The position numbers and the translations under genes are program-made. Shown piece after piece: positions 48,440 to 62,900 of a stretch of DNA of 64,000 nt. Source of the stretch: Proteromonas lacertae (Eukaryota; Sar; Bigyra; Opalinata; Proteromonadidae). The notes beneath the pieces are model-generated. The model made no database searches. It saw nothing but the letters and a program-made list of their open reading frames with translations, and was not told the DNA's origin. Numbering within the stretch: position 1 is the first letter of the stretch; every line of letters begins with the position of its first letter. The stretch is taken from contig NGBS01000589.1 of NCBI GenBank assembly GCA_002245135.1, positions 124,001 to 188,000 of the forward strand, written 5' to 3'.

Positions 48440-49870
48440 TTACAAAGGAGTTGCATGATTAAAATAAAATTCAAATCTAGTAGTTGAAGGACAAAGCTCA
48501 TTCTTTAATTTATCTTTGTGAAATTTATCTATTCCATCTTTCTCTATACTTAACATATTATTCTATTCACAAAATATATAATATTATAATAAATTATACA
48601 ACTATAAATGAAGTATGGAATGAACAATAGCACATCAATTCTGATCTTTTATAAAACAATATTAACACATCTCCTTTCAGTAGAACATTTGGAATATGTC
48701 TTTCAGTTATATTACTATGTTTATCAACAATTACATTATTACAAAACGTTTGACTACTGATTGATTTACCTTCATTCTCTAATACAAAATGAGTAATTTT
48801 AAAACCAATTGGTTTACTATTTCCACTAGTAACTCTTAAGAATGTAAATGCTATTTCAATATTGGGAGGTAATTCGTGATATTTGATTTTCCAACTATAT
48901 CCATGATTATCTTCTTCATCATCATCATCAACAGTCTCTTCTTCATTACCTTCTTCAACTTCTTCTTCTACCTCTTCTTCTTCTTCCATATCTTTAACAC
49001 TTTCACCATAATGACTTAATGGATCATTCTTCTTCCATTCCTTTAATATTGATGCAAAATAGTGAATATATCTTCTCTGAGATGGTAACGTAATTCCTTT
49101 TTTGTTTAGAGTCCTTTGTTCTCCATAATACTCCATGCATTTTTCAGCATCTGTGAATAAATTACTATATAACAAATATGAACATATCATTACACCTGTT
49201 CTACCTTTTCCTGCTTTACAGTGCACAACGGCTATATTTTTGGGATCTTTAGTTAGCCAATCATCGATATCTTCACAGAAGTGTAAGAGAAGATCTAATG
49301 TTGGAGCATGATGATCACTAAAAGGGTAACAACCCACATTATTATCAAATAAAGATGCATCATATTGTCTATCTGATTCTTTACATAAATTATACACACG
49401 ATAGTGATGATGATATTTCGTTTCTAGAAATTTGTGAACTTCATTGTATGGATTTCGATAAAATGTTTCATATCCTCCAGCAGGATAGCCCATAGCGATT
49501 ATTTTTTCAGTTATATATGCTAGATCTAAATCATACCCATCTTGTTGGTATCTTTTCTTTTTCTTTGAAACTAAATTCCTTACAAAACTTGGGATAGAAA
49601 AACCGCGTCGAGTAGGTCTAGATGGAGATGACTGTACAGGTCCATCACTGTCAGGTGAGTGATTATCTCCTTTACCTGGACAGCTCTTACATGTGTCACT
49701 TGAATTATATTCATCATCACTTAAAGGATATTCTTTATCATAAGGCACAGGTGGGATCTCACCACTGGCGTATCTTCTAAATACGACATCATTAACTGAG
49801 TGAAATCTTGATCCGCTTCCTAAAATAAATATATAAAAAATGTTTATATATTAATACCTAGTTTACTCAT
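48440..49870 (-). CDS. PTEN: PTEN phosphatidylinositol 3-phosphatase
   Basis: About 450 aa in three exons. The start MSKLGSGSRFHSVNDVVFRRY is spliced to an about 110-aa extension not present in human PTEN. The N-terminal PIP2-binding segment is SKKKKRYQQDGYDLDLAYIT, then IIAMGYPAGGYETFYRNP, YPFSDHHAPTLDLL-FCEDIDDWL, the P-loop HCKAGKGRTGVMICSYLLY, and TLNKKGITLPSQRRYI (TI loop). An acidic Glu/Asp insertion (about 48900-49000) separates it from the C2 domain, whose end (ELCPSTTRFEFYFNHA) lies in the last exon. All catalytic residues (Cys, Arg, both P-loop Lys and the WPD-loop Asp equivalent in the SDH segment) are visible. It opposes PI3K signalling. There is no PDZ-binding C-terminus. Confidence 0.93.
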
Positions 49871-50111
49871 TCATATCAATCTGTACAACAAAAAATGTAA
49901 TTGATTTTAGATTTTTTACTTATGTAATGTCAAAGAATGTCATTTTAACAAAATTTTAGAAAAATGGAATTGGCGTATACAGAGTTAATATTACGATTAA
50001 AAGATGTGATTTTGTGTTGATAAAATAAATTGATGTAGAATACAACTGTAATAATCCAACATCAGTGAAATCCATTATAGGCACAGGTAATTATATACAA
50101 TACTTAATTAA
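49871..50111. other. Short intergenic region
   Basis: 241 bp between the PTEN start and the end of the giant helical-repeat gene. A 26-codon plus-strand frame can be built from 49927 with one intron, but nothing supports it. Otherwise no feature seen. Confidence 0.4.
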
Positions 50112-53100
50112 TTATATATCAAAATCAGCTGCATCAGGTGAACTATGAATAATGGGTGCAAGAGTAGTTTGAAAAGCATCTCCTGCCAGAGCCAAGGATA
50201 CTTTTGATTTTTCTACTATAACATCTTGAAATGAATCAGAAGACAATGATGTAGTTTTTCTATTCTCATTATTTCTTTTATTACTCATATTTGTAGTACT
50301 TGGTTGAGAATTTGTCTCTAGATCCATTTGATCAGCACTACTAAAGCCTAAGTATGAGATTGATTCAGTTCTGGTCAAATAAGACAAATCTTGAGAATTC
50401 ACATTTGCTAAACGCCTATCTGGTGAATTTATAGTATAACTTGATTCAGAATTGTATATTCCCATCGGATTAAGTGATGATGATGATAAACTAATTGGCA
50501 AAGGACAAATTATGTCAGATACTCTTCTATTTGAATGCAACAGCGGTAAATGCTTTGTTTGACTGTATATATCATCATACATGTTATTAATATCCACATT
50601 AATAGGTGAATGAGTTATTTCATATATAATTGTATTTCTAAACTTCCAATCGTGAAGTAAAGGTGTAATTTTTTTTGTATTTATTTTAATATTTGATAAT
50701 ATTTTCAATGATCTTGATTTTGGTGTAGAATATTTTGGCAACACAGTATCTTTCATTTCAATTTGTATTTTTACTGGAAATAGTGATGGCGGTTTAAATG
50801 TATTATCCTTTAGCAAATACTCAGTTTCACTACATATGTGTTTTTGTATAATATTATACATTTTTGTTAATTCTTTGTAAAGGGTTGGAGATGAATGTAA
50901 TAATTCATTATAACATTCACATAACTATCAATATATATAGAATATATAATTATACTTTCTTTAATCTCTTTGGTTTTATATCCAATAATGAAATAATTGG
51001 AAGAGTTTCTTGATTGAGTATTGTTGGAGAGATGATTGAGCTACTGGAATGTTTCTTTTTTACAGATTTTCTGATTTTCGTATTGTCTTCATTTTGAGTT
51101 TTTATTTCACTATTCATTCTTGGTGGAATTTCATCTATTTATAGAAAATAATAAGCATTAAAAAATATATACATACTCTTTGATATATCTTGGATTATTT
51201 TCAAACATTTATCTAAATCTGTTTCATCATTTATATATATAGTCAAATCTTGTGCTTTTGAATTACCTTCCACTTTCCATTTTATCTCTACACCTCCGTC
51301 TATTTTCTTTGCTTCAACATCAAATAAGAACAATTTTATTAATGGTAAAATATCATAACAATCACTTTCACTATTCTCACCAATTGGATAAATATATAAT
51401 ATATTATCTTCACTTATTATATACATTCTTTTAGACTTTATTTTTGTATTATAATATACACCTTTCCATTTATATTTCTCATTGATTAATGCTGAAGATA
51501 ATGGCATTTTTCCATAGTCTAATCTTTCATTTATTATATGTAAAATGTATTGATTAATTATATAGTGTTTATTATACCATAAAACATTTAATAATGATTT
51601 TAAAGGTATTAAATCCATTAAAATATACTTATCATCTTCACTAATAATTTGAAGTATTGTTTTTATTAAAATAGTTGATAAATACTTCACTTGATATGCA
51701 AAATTAGTAGTTAAGAATTGTGATAAGTAATAAATAAAACACATACTTGTACAAGTTGTATGATTATGATGATCTGTCGATGTTATTGTAGTAGTAGAAT
51801 TTGTTGGAGTAGTTACTACTGTCGCAGCTGATGTTGGATTAAGATTTGTACTATTATTAATATCTCCAATACCATTATTACCATTAGTTTTAGATTTTTT
51901 ACTACTGCTATTAGATTCAGTACAATATCCTCTTTTCAATAATCTCAATAAAGTGGATGGTTTAAATAATATGCAATTGAATAATATCAAAAACTTTGGA
52001 ATTAATTCACTATCTGGTTTTTGAAGTATAAATAAATGAGCAAAATATTCAATTGTCGAGTTAATTGCTTGAATTACAGTTGGATTTCTAGTAAATGAAG
52101 GATCTCTATAAAACTGAATAAAGAAATTGAGTAGATGTGGTAAAGTTAAATTAATATCTACAGGTGATTTCTTACTGAAATATCTTTCAAATAATAATAT
52201 GAAATAAGCATGATAATGCAGGATATCCCACTTCAACTTTGCATAATGAGCAAATTCAAAGAAAATATCTAACAACTGATTGATTATTTTATCACAATAA
52301 TCACTACAATTTCTTCTAAAGAAGATTAATAATGAACTTAACACTTCAGTATCAGCTGATAATATTTCTGATATCATTATTGAATGCATTTCATTTGGTT
52401 GTAATTCTGTTGAATCATCATCACTTTCATTATCTTCTTGTTTTGTACTAACTTTTCTTTTATCTTTATTCTTATCTTTACTTTTCTCTTTTTCCTTTAT
52501 TTTCTCTTTATCTTTATCTTTATCTTTATCTTTATCTTTATCTTTATCTTTATCTTTATCTTTATCTTTATCTTTATCTTTATCTTTATCTTTATCTTCT
52601 TCCTTTGCTTTTTCTTTTTCTTTATTATCATTTGAAAATGATTCAATAATAGGTAATGAGATAAGGTTATGGATTATATTCAAGACAGTACAATACTTGT
52701 TAATACTCAATTTTGATGCAAATAATATAGTGATAAATATTTTGGCATAGTCTTTCTTTAAGAATCTCATTCTGTCATTATACTATATAATCATATATAG
52801 AAAAGTACAAATATACATTTTCAGTAATATTGTTAAAGATAAGTAAAATCATACTATATATTTCAGATAATACTCCTTCATCATTTATATATTCGAAATT
52901 GTCATGATCTTTCTTGATTTTGGCTTTTAATTCACTTACTCCTGAACAATAATATAATAGATTCAGTAAACTCCTCATCAACTTACCTCCTATTTCAATA
53001 TATATATATAAAATCAATATACGATTAGTTATTATTTCACTTGTTCCTTTTATAGTGGATGTAATTTTATATACACCTTCCAATGTAGAATGTAATATTT

Positions 53101-56100
53101 TCTTTGAAGTTAAACTATTTGCATATTGAATCATATGATATAACTGTCTTCCAGTATATTTTGAATAAATAACAGTAGAAGAATATTTTGAACCAAATAC
53201 ATTCATTATATTGTCATTTATTGTTTCGTATAGATTCTTATTTTGACATTTAATTATTTGGTTTAATATCTTTTGTATAATTGGATCATGGAGTATATCT
53301 TTAAAACCATTTCTATCAAATAATTCGTTAAATAAATCACTTATTTCGCAATAAATAAATTCCTTTTTAAAGCCATCAATATTATTAAGTTTTAATACCA
53401 ACTCCATTGTGTTTAGAATACTTTTGCTTAATGGTTCTGAATAAGAACCATCTGTTGATATATAAATATTAATGATTCTATATAACCTTAATAAACCTAT
53501 ATCATAACCTTCTAAACTTGATAATTCTGAAAAAGTATTTACAAATAATAAATTACTTGGATTTAATGGAACACTTTCAATCTGATTGTCCATCATAAAT
53601 GAAAAGGCAATTATTGCTAATAATTTACATTTCTTCATTAAATATTCTATGTCATCTTTACTTTTTAACTCATTTGTGTGTAAAATATGTTCAAATTCAT
53701 TACAAGATAAATTGCTAGATTGTAAAGAAGGTGATAGTATTTGTAATAAGAATAATATATTATTGCCATAACTATCTTGATATAAAGTTATATTTGGATG
53801 AATTGAAAGAATAACTAAGAATCTACATATCTGATAAATTACATCTATATAATAAAAATAATAACAAAATAAGAATATATATATATATACTTATATCATT
53901 TGAATGAAATTTCAACTTAGAATACCATTCTAAACTAATAGATTCTATATTAACCACTTCATTGATATTAAATCCATAATAATTACATTCTTTCAATGGA
54001 GAAATACCTCTTGATAAAGAAACATTCTCACTTTCAGGTATTATATATCTATACAAATTATGTTCATCAATTGCATGATTCTTTATATTATCTAGAACTA
54101 AACGCCATATATGAAATGTACCAGAACTACTTGATTTGAATGTAATATCTTTTACATCCATTGTATCAAGTATAGAAACTGTACTAGCATTATTATTATT
54201 ATTATTATTATTATTTACATTTGTATTTCCAATTTTTGAGGTAAATAAAAATGTAATTGATAGATCTGATTCAACCGCAGATATTGAAATATTATTAATT
54301 CTAAACTTTGCTATTGGTGGTGATTTATAGTATTTATATTGATATATAAAATTCTCATCTATTACGAATAAATAAGGAGTTGAAGTTGACATTATTAATC
54401 GATTGTTACTTTGAAATAAAAATCCTTTTCTATAAGCCCAAGGTAGTAATTCAGCTGGGGGAATTGAACCATTAGTTAATCGATTATTAAAGGTTTCTAA
54501 AACAGCTACAGAGATAGAACGACTGTTGATGTAAAAACATGAAAATAAATCTTTTACAGACAATATATTGAGTATTGTTTTATTATCATTCTCATCTGTT
54601 TTGAAGATCTTTTTTAGTATTTCTATTGATAATTCTGATATAGATTTATTACTTGAAGTTGTTATGTCTTTCAAATTCTGTATAATATTTGGAAATTGTT
54701 TATATATTGTCAATTTCATTGAAAAGTCTTCGATTGATCTATTTATTGCTAATAGTAATGCATTTGTAATATCTTCATCACTATCTGCTAATAGATTAAT
54801 CATTATTGACATTAAATCAGAATTTTCATTTAAAAACTTTCTATTATAACCATAATATAAAAACAACTCTGCTAATAAACTAACACAATAAAATACATTC
54901 TTTAAATTCAATTTTGACTTTAAATCTTTATTACTTATGTTTGCGTTATTATCATTTTTATTAGAACTACCTGTATTTACAGTTAAAACTGTGTTTAATA
55001 TTTTCACTAGTATTGTATAACAACAAGAATCTTTGATTAATTTCTCAGTATAAGAATCAGCTACTAGAAATGATACAACATAACAGAATTTCGGTGATGT
55101 TGGCATATAATTCACTAACTCTTGAAAACCTCTATTGTTTAAATAATCACATATTTCAATCTATATAAGCAATAATACATTAATATATATACTCTTTTTT
55201 CATCATTTTCTTTTGGTTTTACATATTCAATAAGAATTGATCCAATTAATTCACCTGTACTGATTGTACATGTCTTTTTATCACATAATAATTCCATTAA
55301 TACTTCAATTCCATCTAAATAATAATAATAATATATATATATATATATATATACTTTTTCCTTCATCACATTTTGCATTCCATAAATCATTATAAGGAAT
55401 ATTTGTCTCTGTATGTTGAATCATTGTATATAGTAATGAAACTATGTTATATATCATTTCTATTGTTCTTTCACTGTTTAATTGATAATAATTCTCTCTC
55501 TATTTATAATAATAATAATAATAATAATATACATTATTAATTTGGTTTATCATCAATGGAATATAATTTGACGTAAGTACAACACTATCCAAATTACATT
55601 CTTCATTATCCAATATATATAACAACGATTGTGTACATCTATAAATAATAGTCTCAATACCACTGTTAAACAATAATAAAATCCTTTCTAAACCTAATTC
55701 AGATGGAATTGAATCATTTCCGTATAACTGTGACAATGTTCTCATCGAATCTTCTTCTAAATAACCATCAAATTTCTCCAAACATTGTACTAAATAAGGT
55801 AATCCTTGTCCTATACCAACTTCTATCTGTATTCTTGATCGTATTTCCTTAGATGTTGTATTAGAGACCATTGAACAAAGTGTGTTGATTAGTGTTTTAT
55901 CTAAGGTTTTGATTGGATGTAACATTCTTATAGTAGCATATTCTGATTTTGAATCATCTAATGGAGTTGAAGCAGCTGGTGATGTAACTACACTACTTGT
56001 TGATGTTGCTACTGATGTTGGTGTTCCTAATAGAATCTCTTCTTTCAATGCATTTCTTCTCATATTCACTGAATGTAAGGATGATCTTTTCTTGAGAGTT

Positions 56101-59100
56101 ACACTGGAAGTTGAACTACTCAATTCTTCAGGTGGAGACATATCATCATCTTCACTACCACTACTTCGATTATTACTATTAGATTTTGGTGTATTATTAT
56201 TTAATAATTTCTTATTACTAAATGTTTTCTTTAATAATTCATTACTATCAGTATGTCTTCGTGATTTAGGTGATGAAACTGATGGGTTTACTCCTCTTGG
56301 AGCAGATACAGGAATTGCATCATCATTCACTTCAATATGTAAGACTGGAGGTGGTGGTATAACAGGAATAGTTGAATTATTCTGTAATAATTCAGTAGAT
56401 ACATAAGGTTGATATATATCTGCTTCTTCTTCTTGTTGTTGTTTTTGTTGTTGTAATTGATGTTTATGTGTTGATGATGGTGAAACTGATGGTTTCTTAC
56501 CTAACATTGGCATTGGAGGAGGTAAATCACTCATTATACTCATATCTATACTGTTATTCCTACTATTATCTTTAATATGAACAGATAATCTCTTCTTCAA
56601 TGGGAATGTAGTTGTTCTAGGAGTGATGGATGTAAAGTCCATTTCTTTGGATATAATGATTCTGTCTGTACCTTCACCTACTGAATGTCTTCTTCGATGT
56701 TTCATATGATATACTTCTTTTGGTTTATTATTGTCATTATTATTAAGAAAGTAATCTTCATCATTATCATCATCATTATCACCTTCATTACCATCTTTAC
56801 TATTCTCATTATTATTACTATTGCTACTGTCTGTACTTTTCTTTACCTTTTTCTTAATCTTATCAAAATCTATAGATGATAATGTATTTTCATTAATTGA
56901 CATATGTAATGCAGAATATACAGCTATATTACATGATTGTGCTCTGGATATAAACACAGGTTTTTTGGACTTTGTTTTTTTATTCAATGGATCAAAAGTA
57001 GGTGATGAAATATATATATGCTTAGCAACTTCAATATCGTTACCATCATCATTATCACCATTATTATTATTGTCATTCTTTTTCTTAATAGGCGAAGTAT
57101 ATTCAGACTCATTGACAATATCTAATTCATTATTATCATTATTTCTATGATGATGACGGTGATGATGGTTATGATTAGGTTTTATCATTTCTTTTGAAGG
57201 TGTAATATGATATACATCATAGGAACTTGCTCTAGATCGAACTCTATCAACAGTTGAACATGCTCTACTTCGGAATATATCCATCATTTCTCCATTTAAG
57301 ATTGATGAATTGAGACTTGGTTTTCTACTGTTTACTACTGATGGATTGAGTGATGGAAATAATGGAGTAGACATATCCATTTCTTCTTCATCTAAACAGC
57401 TACTATTTTCATTATTTTCATTATTATTATTTTCTTGGTATATGTTGCTATTTTCATCAACTTCAGGTGTTGTTAGTTTATTTACATTGATAATTTCTGT
57501 TAAGGCATTATATTCAACTAATTGTGCAATTGAAGCTGGTTTATATTTGAATATATTTTGTCTATTTAATATATTATAATAATAAATATACAATAATAAC
57601 AGTATAGCCATCACTAATTCCTGATATTTCTGTTCTGTGCTATATCTCAAGTGTTTTGGATATAATTCTAATGGATGATTAACTGAATTAATATTCTCCA
57701 ATGACTGTGAACAAGAACATAATATTTGATAAATAGCTAAAAGTATTTCTTGTTTAATCTCAGAGGGAGGTAATCTAATAATTTTATCTAAATCATCTAT
57801 TTAATAATAATAATAATAATATATATATATATATATACTTCTATTCTGATTATTCTCATAATATAATAAATAATCTTCTTCTTCAATAACTAAACAGTTT
57901 ATAACACTCATTAAGATATTATAATTTTTAGTGATGAAATATCTACAATCACTTTGTAATGATAAAGTTGACAATATCTGTAATATTGATAGCGTTATTT
58001 CTGGTGGAACAATAAACTGAAATTTCTTTCCAACTTCAGGTAAAAACGAAGTATAAGTTTGTAAAATCTGAGAATTACATATCAAAGATAATGTAATAAC
58101 AAAGCCTAATTCATAGTTAATATATTTATCTTTTATTTTGAATTTATCAGGTAATATTCTTTCACAATTATTCCAATCATTCATCTCTTTATCATCACTC
58201 AAACTCTTTAATAATATTAAATATAATTCACTCAATCTATCTTCATTAATAGTGTTGTTATTGATTAGTTTTAATCTTATATCTTCTCTTTCAGGATGTT
58301 GGATTATGATATTGTGAGTTTTGGCAGATTCGTCAACATTGTTTTCTAATTCACAAGCTATAAAATAAATAAATAAATATTAACAATATATATATATATA
58401 TATATTCATACTAGATAATAGAAACTTCCTAATTGCTACTAGTTTATTCTCTGAATTCATATACTGTATAATATAATTATCAATAACTACCAATTGACAG
58501 TTTAACTCTTCTTCCGTTTGAAATATTGAGTTTACATTAAAATCAAAATATGGTAATCTTAAGTTGATTAGTGGATAATCTGGTATTACTGTATGATATA
58601 CAATTGCAGATAAATGGTTTAAGACTACATCTAATATATTGAAATTGGGGATTTGAAAGAATTTTGTATAATTCTTTTCATCCATTGAACTATATATATA
58701 TATATATATGAAGAAATTAAGAAAATAATAAATAAAAATACTATAAAATTGTATCTGAATAATCTTCATTCATTATTATTGATAATAAATTATCTATATC
58801 TTTTTCATTTGATTCATAAAGGTCAGGATCAAGCAATAGCTTGAATGAATCTGATTTTATTAACTCTTCTATACAATCTGGTCCTTTTTTACAAATTAGT
58901 GTTAAAAACGCTATTACAAACTTTTGAGCTGTTAAATACTTAATAAATTGTATGGTTGATAGCCAGACTGGTGTATCGATTTGGATTAAAGGATAGTGTG
59001 TTATTATTTTGATTAATGTACAGATAAGCTATTTCATTATATATAAATAACACCGATACTTCGCAAATGCACGATGGTGAGTAAGTAGGACGATGGCTAA

Positions 59101-59460
59101 AAGCAGCTGCTAGTGTTTCTATGTATTGTGGTTTAATTATGGCATCTGATTCATCAATTATCATCATATGTAAATATAAATTAAATTAAACTAGTATGCA
59201 ATTATTTAAAAAAAGATATGCTTCACCATCTCTGGATTTTTATGTATCTTTTCGTTAATACTGGATATAATCTTTTCAACATTTTTAGACTAGCATAGAA
59301 TAACAAAAAATAATATACTGCATGGTTTGACACACAAGGGAAGAAATTACAGTATTCTTTACCTTGAACTCTTGACTCAAGTAAATTCCAATCATCTAAA
59401 AACTCTCTAGCTTCATCTAATTTATAAAAAAGTGTTAGACATACCTTCAGAGCTTGCCAT
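50112..59460 (-). CDS. Giant helical-repeat (ARM/HEAT-like) protein with PH-like modules
   Basis: Roughly 2,800 aa in 15 or more exons; frames join without a break from about 59167 to the TGA/TAA at 50112. Most of the protein is alpha-helical solenoid (for example YLVQCLEKFDGYLEEDSMRT, SLLYILDNEECNLDSVVL). Two regions look like PH-type sandwiches: KGFLFQSNNRLI-TPYLFVIDENFIYQYK (about 54320-54440) and MYIISEDNILYIYP-LIKLFLFDVEAKKI (about 51300-51440). A Ser/Asn/Pro-rich low-complexity block with PPPPVLHIEV lies at about 56000-57200 and a (KD)n tract at about 52506-52597. The 5' end is uncertain: a first exon MASSEDEAREFLDDW at 59460 is plausible, but its join to the exon at 59167 is not resolved. 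No named family recognised; scaffold or trafficking role is only a guess. Confidence 0.65.
52506..52597. repeat. Hexanucleotide (TTTATC)n tract coding for Lys-Asp repeats
   Basis: About 15 copies of a 6-bp unit, within the giant gene, translated as alternating Lys-Asp. The unit is in frame, so length change keeps the frame. Confidence 0.9.
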
Positions 59461-59866
59461 TCATTAAAAGTAAATTCAGTTGATGAAAACTATCCGTTTC
59501 ATTCAAAAAGAATAAATTAAGAAGCATGCACCGAATATATGGATTAGTATGCATTTTATAATGCATCCTGGATAAAAACAACTGGAGAAAGAAAGTGTAA
59601 ATTAGAGTAATAGTCAATTGACTTTCACAAACAAAAAGTATAATTATTTTATTATTTATTTTCATCCTTGATTAGAATTTTTATCTTATAATTATCAGTA
59701 TTAAAATGGAACACTATTCAATGACTTTATTAAAAACACAAAAATAATCAAATAACAGATCTAATATATCATAGTAATGTTTTTATCTGTTTTTAAATTT
59801 TATTGAGTGAAGAAAATGAGATTATTCAAAATCAATTTGAATTGATAATCTATTTTGAAACAAACA

Positions 59867-59874
59867 TCAAGCTT
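59867..59874. promoter_or_regulatory. TCAAGCTT promoter-like motif, RCC1-IPT gene
   Basis: Located 39 bp upstream of the ATG at 59913, followed by a T-rich stretch as at several other starts. Confidence 0.45.
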
Positions 59875-59912
59875 TCTTTGCCGTTTTTTCTTTTTTTATT
59901 GTTTTAAAAATT

Positions 59913-62900
59913 ATGAGTTATGGAACAGGAGTATTTTACACATTAAATGAAGATAGATCATCATATGCTTTACAAGGAATTAATGGTATTAGATTGAGAC
60001 AATTTGCTAATGGATATGATAGAGCTGCAGTTATATCAGACCAAGGAAAAATAAGTTGGGTTTGTGGTGGTCCAGAACCTGGAAGTGAAATGGAACAAAT
60101 ATTTGATTCTTTAAAAGTTGTTTCTATAACTTTCTCAAAAGACTTTGCAATATTACTAGATGAAGATGGTAAATTATATTCTTGGGGAATAAATAAAAGT
60201 GGACAACTAGGACATGGTCATTTAGATGATTTACTAATACCACATAATATAGATATGATTTCTCGATTTCATGTTACTCAAGTTGCATGTAGTGAAACAC
60301 ACTGTGCATGTGTAACTAAAACTGGTGGAATTTACACTTGGGGTAGAGGATTTGAAGGTCAGACTGGTTTATTCTACAGTCGTCCAATGAACGATAATTA
60401 TCCACAAGGAATTACACTAAAACCAACATACATATCATTTTTTACAGGTAAAAATGTAAAGAAAGTGGCTTGTGGAGCTGATTTTACTGTTGTTTTAACT
60501 GAAGATGGTTCATTATATACATTTGGGAATAATAATTTAGGACAATTGGGAAGTGGAAATAAAAATAGATCATATTTTCCACTATTTATTGTATCTGGCG
60601 AAGATAGGAAGTTTGAAGATATTTCATGTGGTGTTGCTCATACAATGGCAAGAACTACAGAAGGAGAAGTATTTGGATGGGGATCAAATGTATATATTAT
60701 TTATTTATTTATTTATGTAGTTGTTTGGTCAATTAGGCTTTCCAAAAGAACAAAAACTTATCTTAGGACCACAGAAATTAATAATCAATGAAACAATTGG
60801 TGATTTTTATGATATTTCATGTTCAAACAATGTTAGTTCAGTTGTTGATTTTGAAGGTCATGTTTGGGTGATGGGTTATAGAAATACACCTGTTTTTAAT
60901 CAATACAAAGATGTGTATAAATGATTATTATTATTAATAATAGATTAATATCAGATACGAATATACTACCACCAACATTATTGAATTATAAAGACAATTA
61001 CCTCACTAATCATGTATCAATCGGTTATCAACATATGTTAATATTTGTACCAACTTATATCTCTGAAATTGTTCCATCCACTGGACCATTAGCTGGTGAT
61101 TCTCCAATCGTATTAAAAGGATGTGGTTTCTTTAATTATCTAAATATTCCAATCACTGTAAGATTCAATTTTGGTCCACAACAACCTGTGCAATATATCA
61201 CTGGATTTTATGATCCTGAAAGTGATACAATTACATGTAATACACCTCCTTGTCAGCCAGAAGAGATTAAAATAGAAATGAGTGATTCAGAGGAAGAAAC
61301 AGACACAGATGAAGATAGTTCTAGAAAGAATAGTGCAAGAGAAAAAGCTAAAAAAGAAGAAGAAGAAAGAAAAAGAAAGAAAGAAGAAGATGCTGCAAAA
61401 GAGTTATCAATCGCTGCTTCAATTGATATTTGTTTGAATGGTGAAGATTTTACAGATGAAGGAATTCAATTTGAATATTATGTTACTCCAAAGATCAACA
61501 ATATTATTCCAGTTAATTGCCAATGTGATATACCAACTATCATTTCATTTTATGCTACAAGTTATGGAAAAGCTCCAACCGATAATATTAAAATTATGTT
61601 TGAAGAGATTATTGAACAACCTCCTAAAGAAGAACCAAAAGTGGAAGAAGAAGAGGAAGAAGAAATTATATCAAATAGTTCAGATGAAGATGAAGAAAAT
61701 GAAAGTAAAAAGGAAATAATGAATGAAGAACAGAGTGAAGGTAAAGTAAGTGAAATGCCATCTACAGATGATTCAAAAGCTCAAACAGTGTTTGTGAATG
61801 AAGAAAATAAAGAAGGAGAAGTAAATGAAAAGATGAACATGAATGAATTAGGAAGTGAAATACAACAATCTGAATCTCAACAACAGCAACCAGAAGGAGG
61901 AGAAGAAGTAGAAGAAGAACCAGAATCAACAGAACCACATCAAATAGTAATTCAAGCTTTTATGAATGAAGTACCAATAACAGATCCATGTATAAATATA
62001 TTATTTATATATTTATTATTATTTGTATATATAGCATGTGAACCAATATTGAAAGATTATCCAGAGTTGCAAGAACAATTACAGGAGATAAGAGCACAAC
62101 AAGAAGCTGAGAGATTATTCCAACTAAGTGTACAACAACAACAATTAGCAGAAGAACAAAGACAACAAAAACTATTAGAAGAACAACAACAAGTAGAACA
62201 GCAACAATTAGAAGAACAACCGATGGAACAGTCGGAAGAACAACCACAAGAAAATGTACAACCAGAACAACAACAACCAGAAGAAGAAACTCAACAATCA
62301 GTTGAAGAACAACAACCAGAACATTCTGTAGAACAAGAGCAATTACTACCACCTGAACAACAACAACAATTAGAGGAACAACAACAGCAATTCAGTAATA
62401 TTCCAACATTAAAGATTTTACAATGTACAACTCCAGTGTTAGATTTCCCAATTAAAAAACCAATGAGATGTAAAGTCAAAATAGCAATGAATGGAATGAA
62501 TTTCGATGATATTGAAGGATTTGAATTTATATTCTTCGATATTAAATTAAAGTCAGTTATTCCAGGTTATATATCCAGTGAAGGTGGTTATTTATTAAAT
62601 ATAAATGGAAGTGGATTTGTTTCAGGTTTGACACATCAATTGAGATTACAGTATGGTGAAGAAGTTACACATTATGATTGTGAATTTGTCAATGGTAATT
62701 TACTTACTTTATCAGCTCCTAAATTAGATATGACTTGTATTCCTCCACCACCAACATTTGAAAAGAATAATTTACCATCACAACAACCACAAGAAGGAGG
62801 AGAAGGTAATGAAGATAATAATGAAACATCAGCTGAAGGTGGAGAAGAAAAGAAGGAAGAAGTAGAAGAAGAGGAAAAGAAAGAAGAAAAAGAAGAAACA

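Noticed and set aside
52506-52597. CRISPR-like or satellite array
   Set aside because: It is a simple in-frame hexanucleotide repeat without spacers, coding for Lys-Asp.
59447-59665. Minus-strand 72-codon hydrophobic ORF
   Set aside because: It overlaps the proposed first exon of the giant gene in another frame and has no family features.
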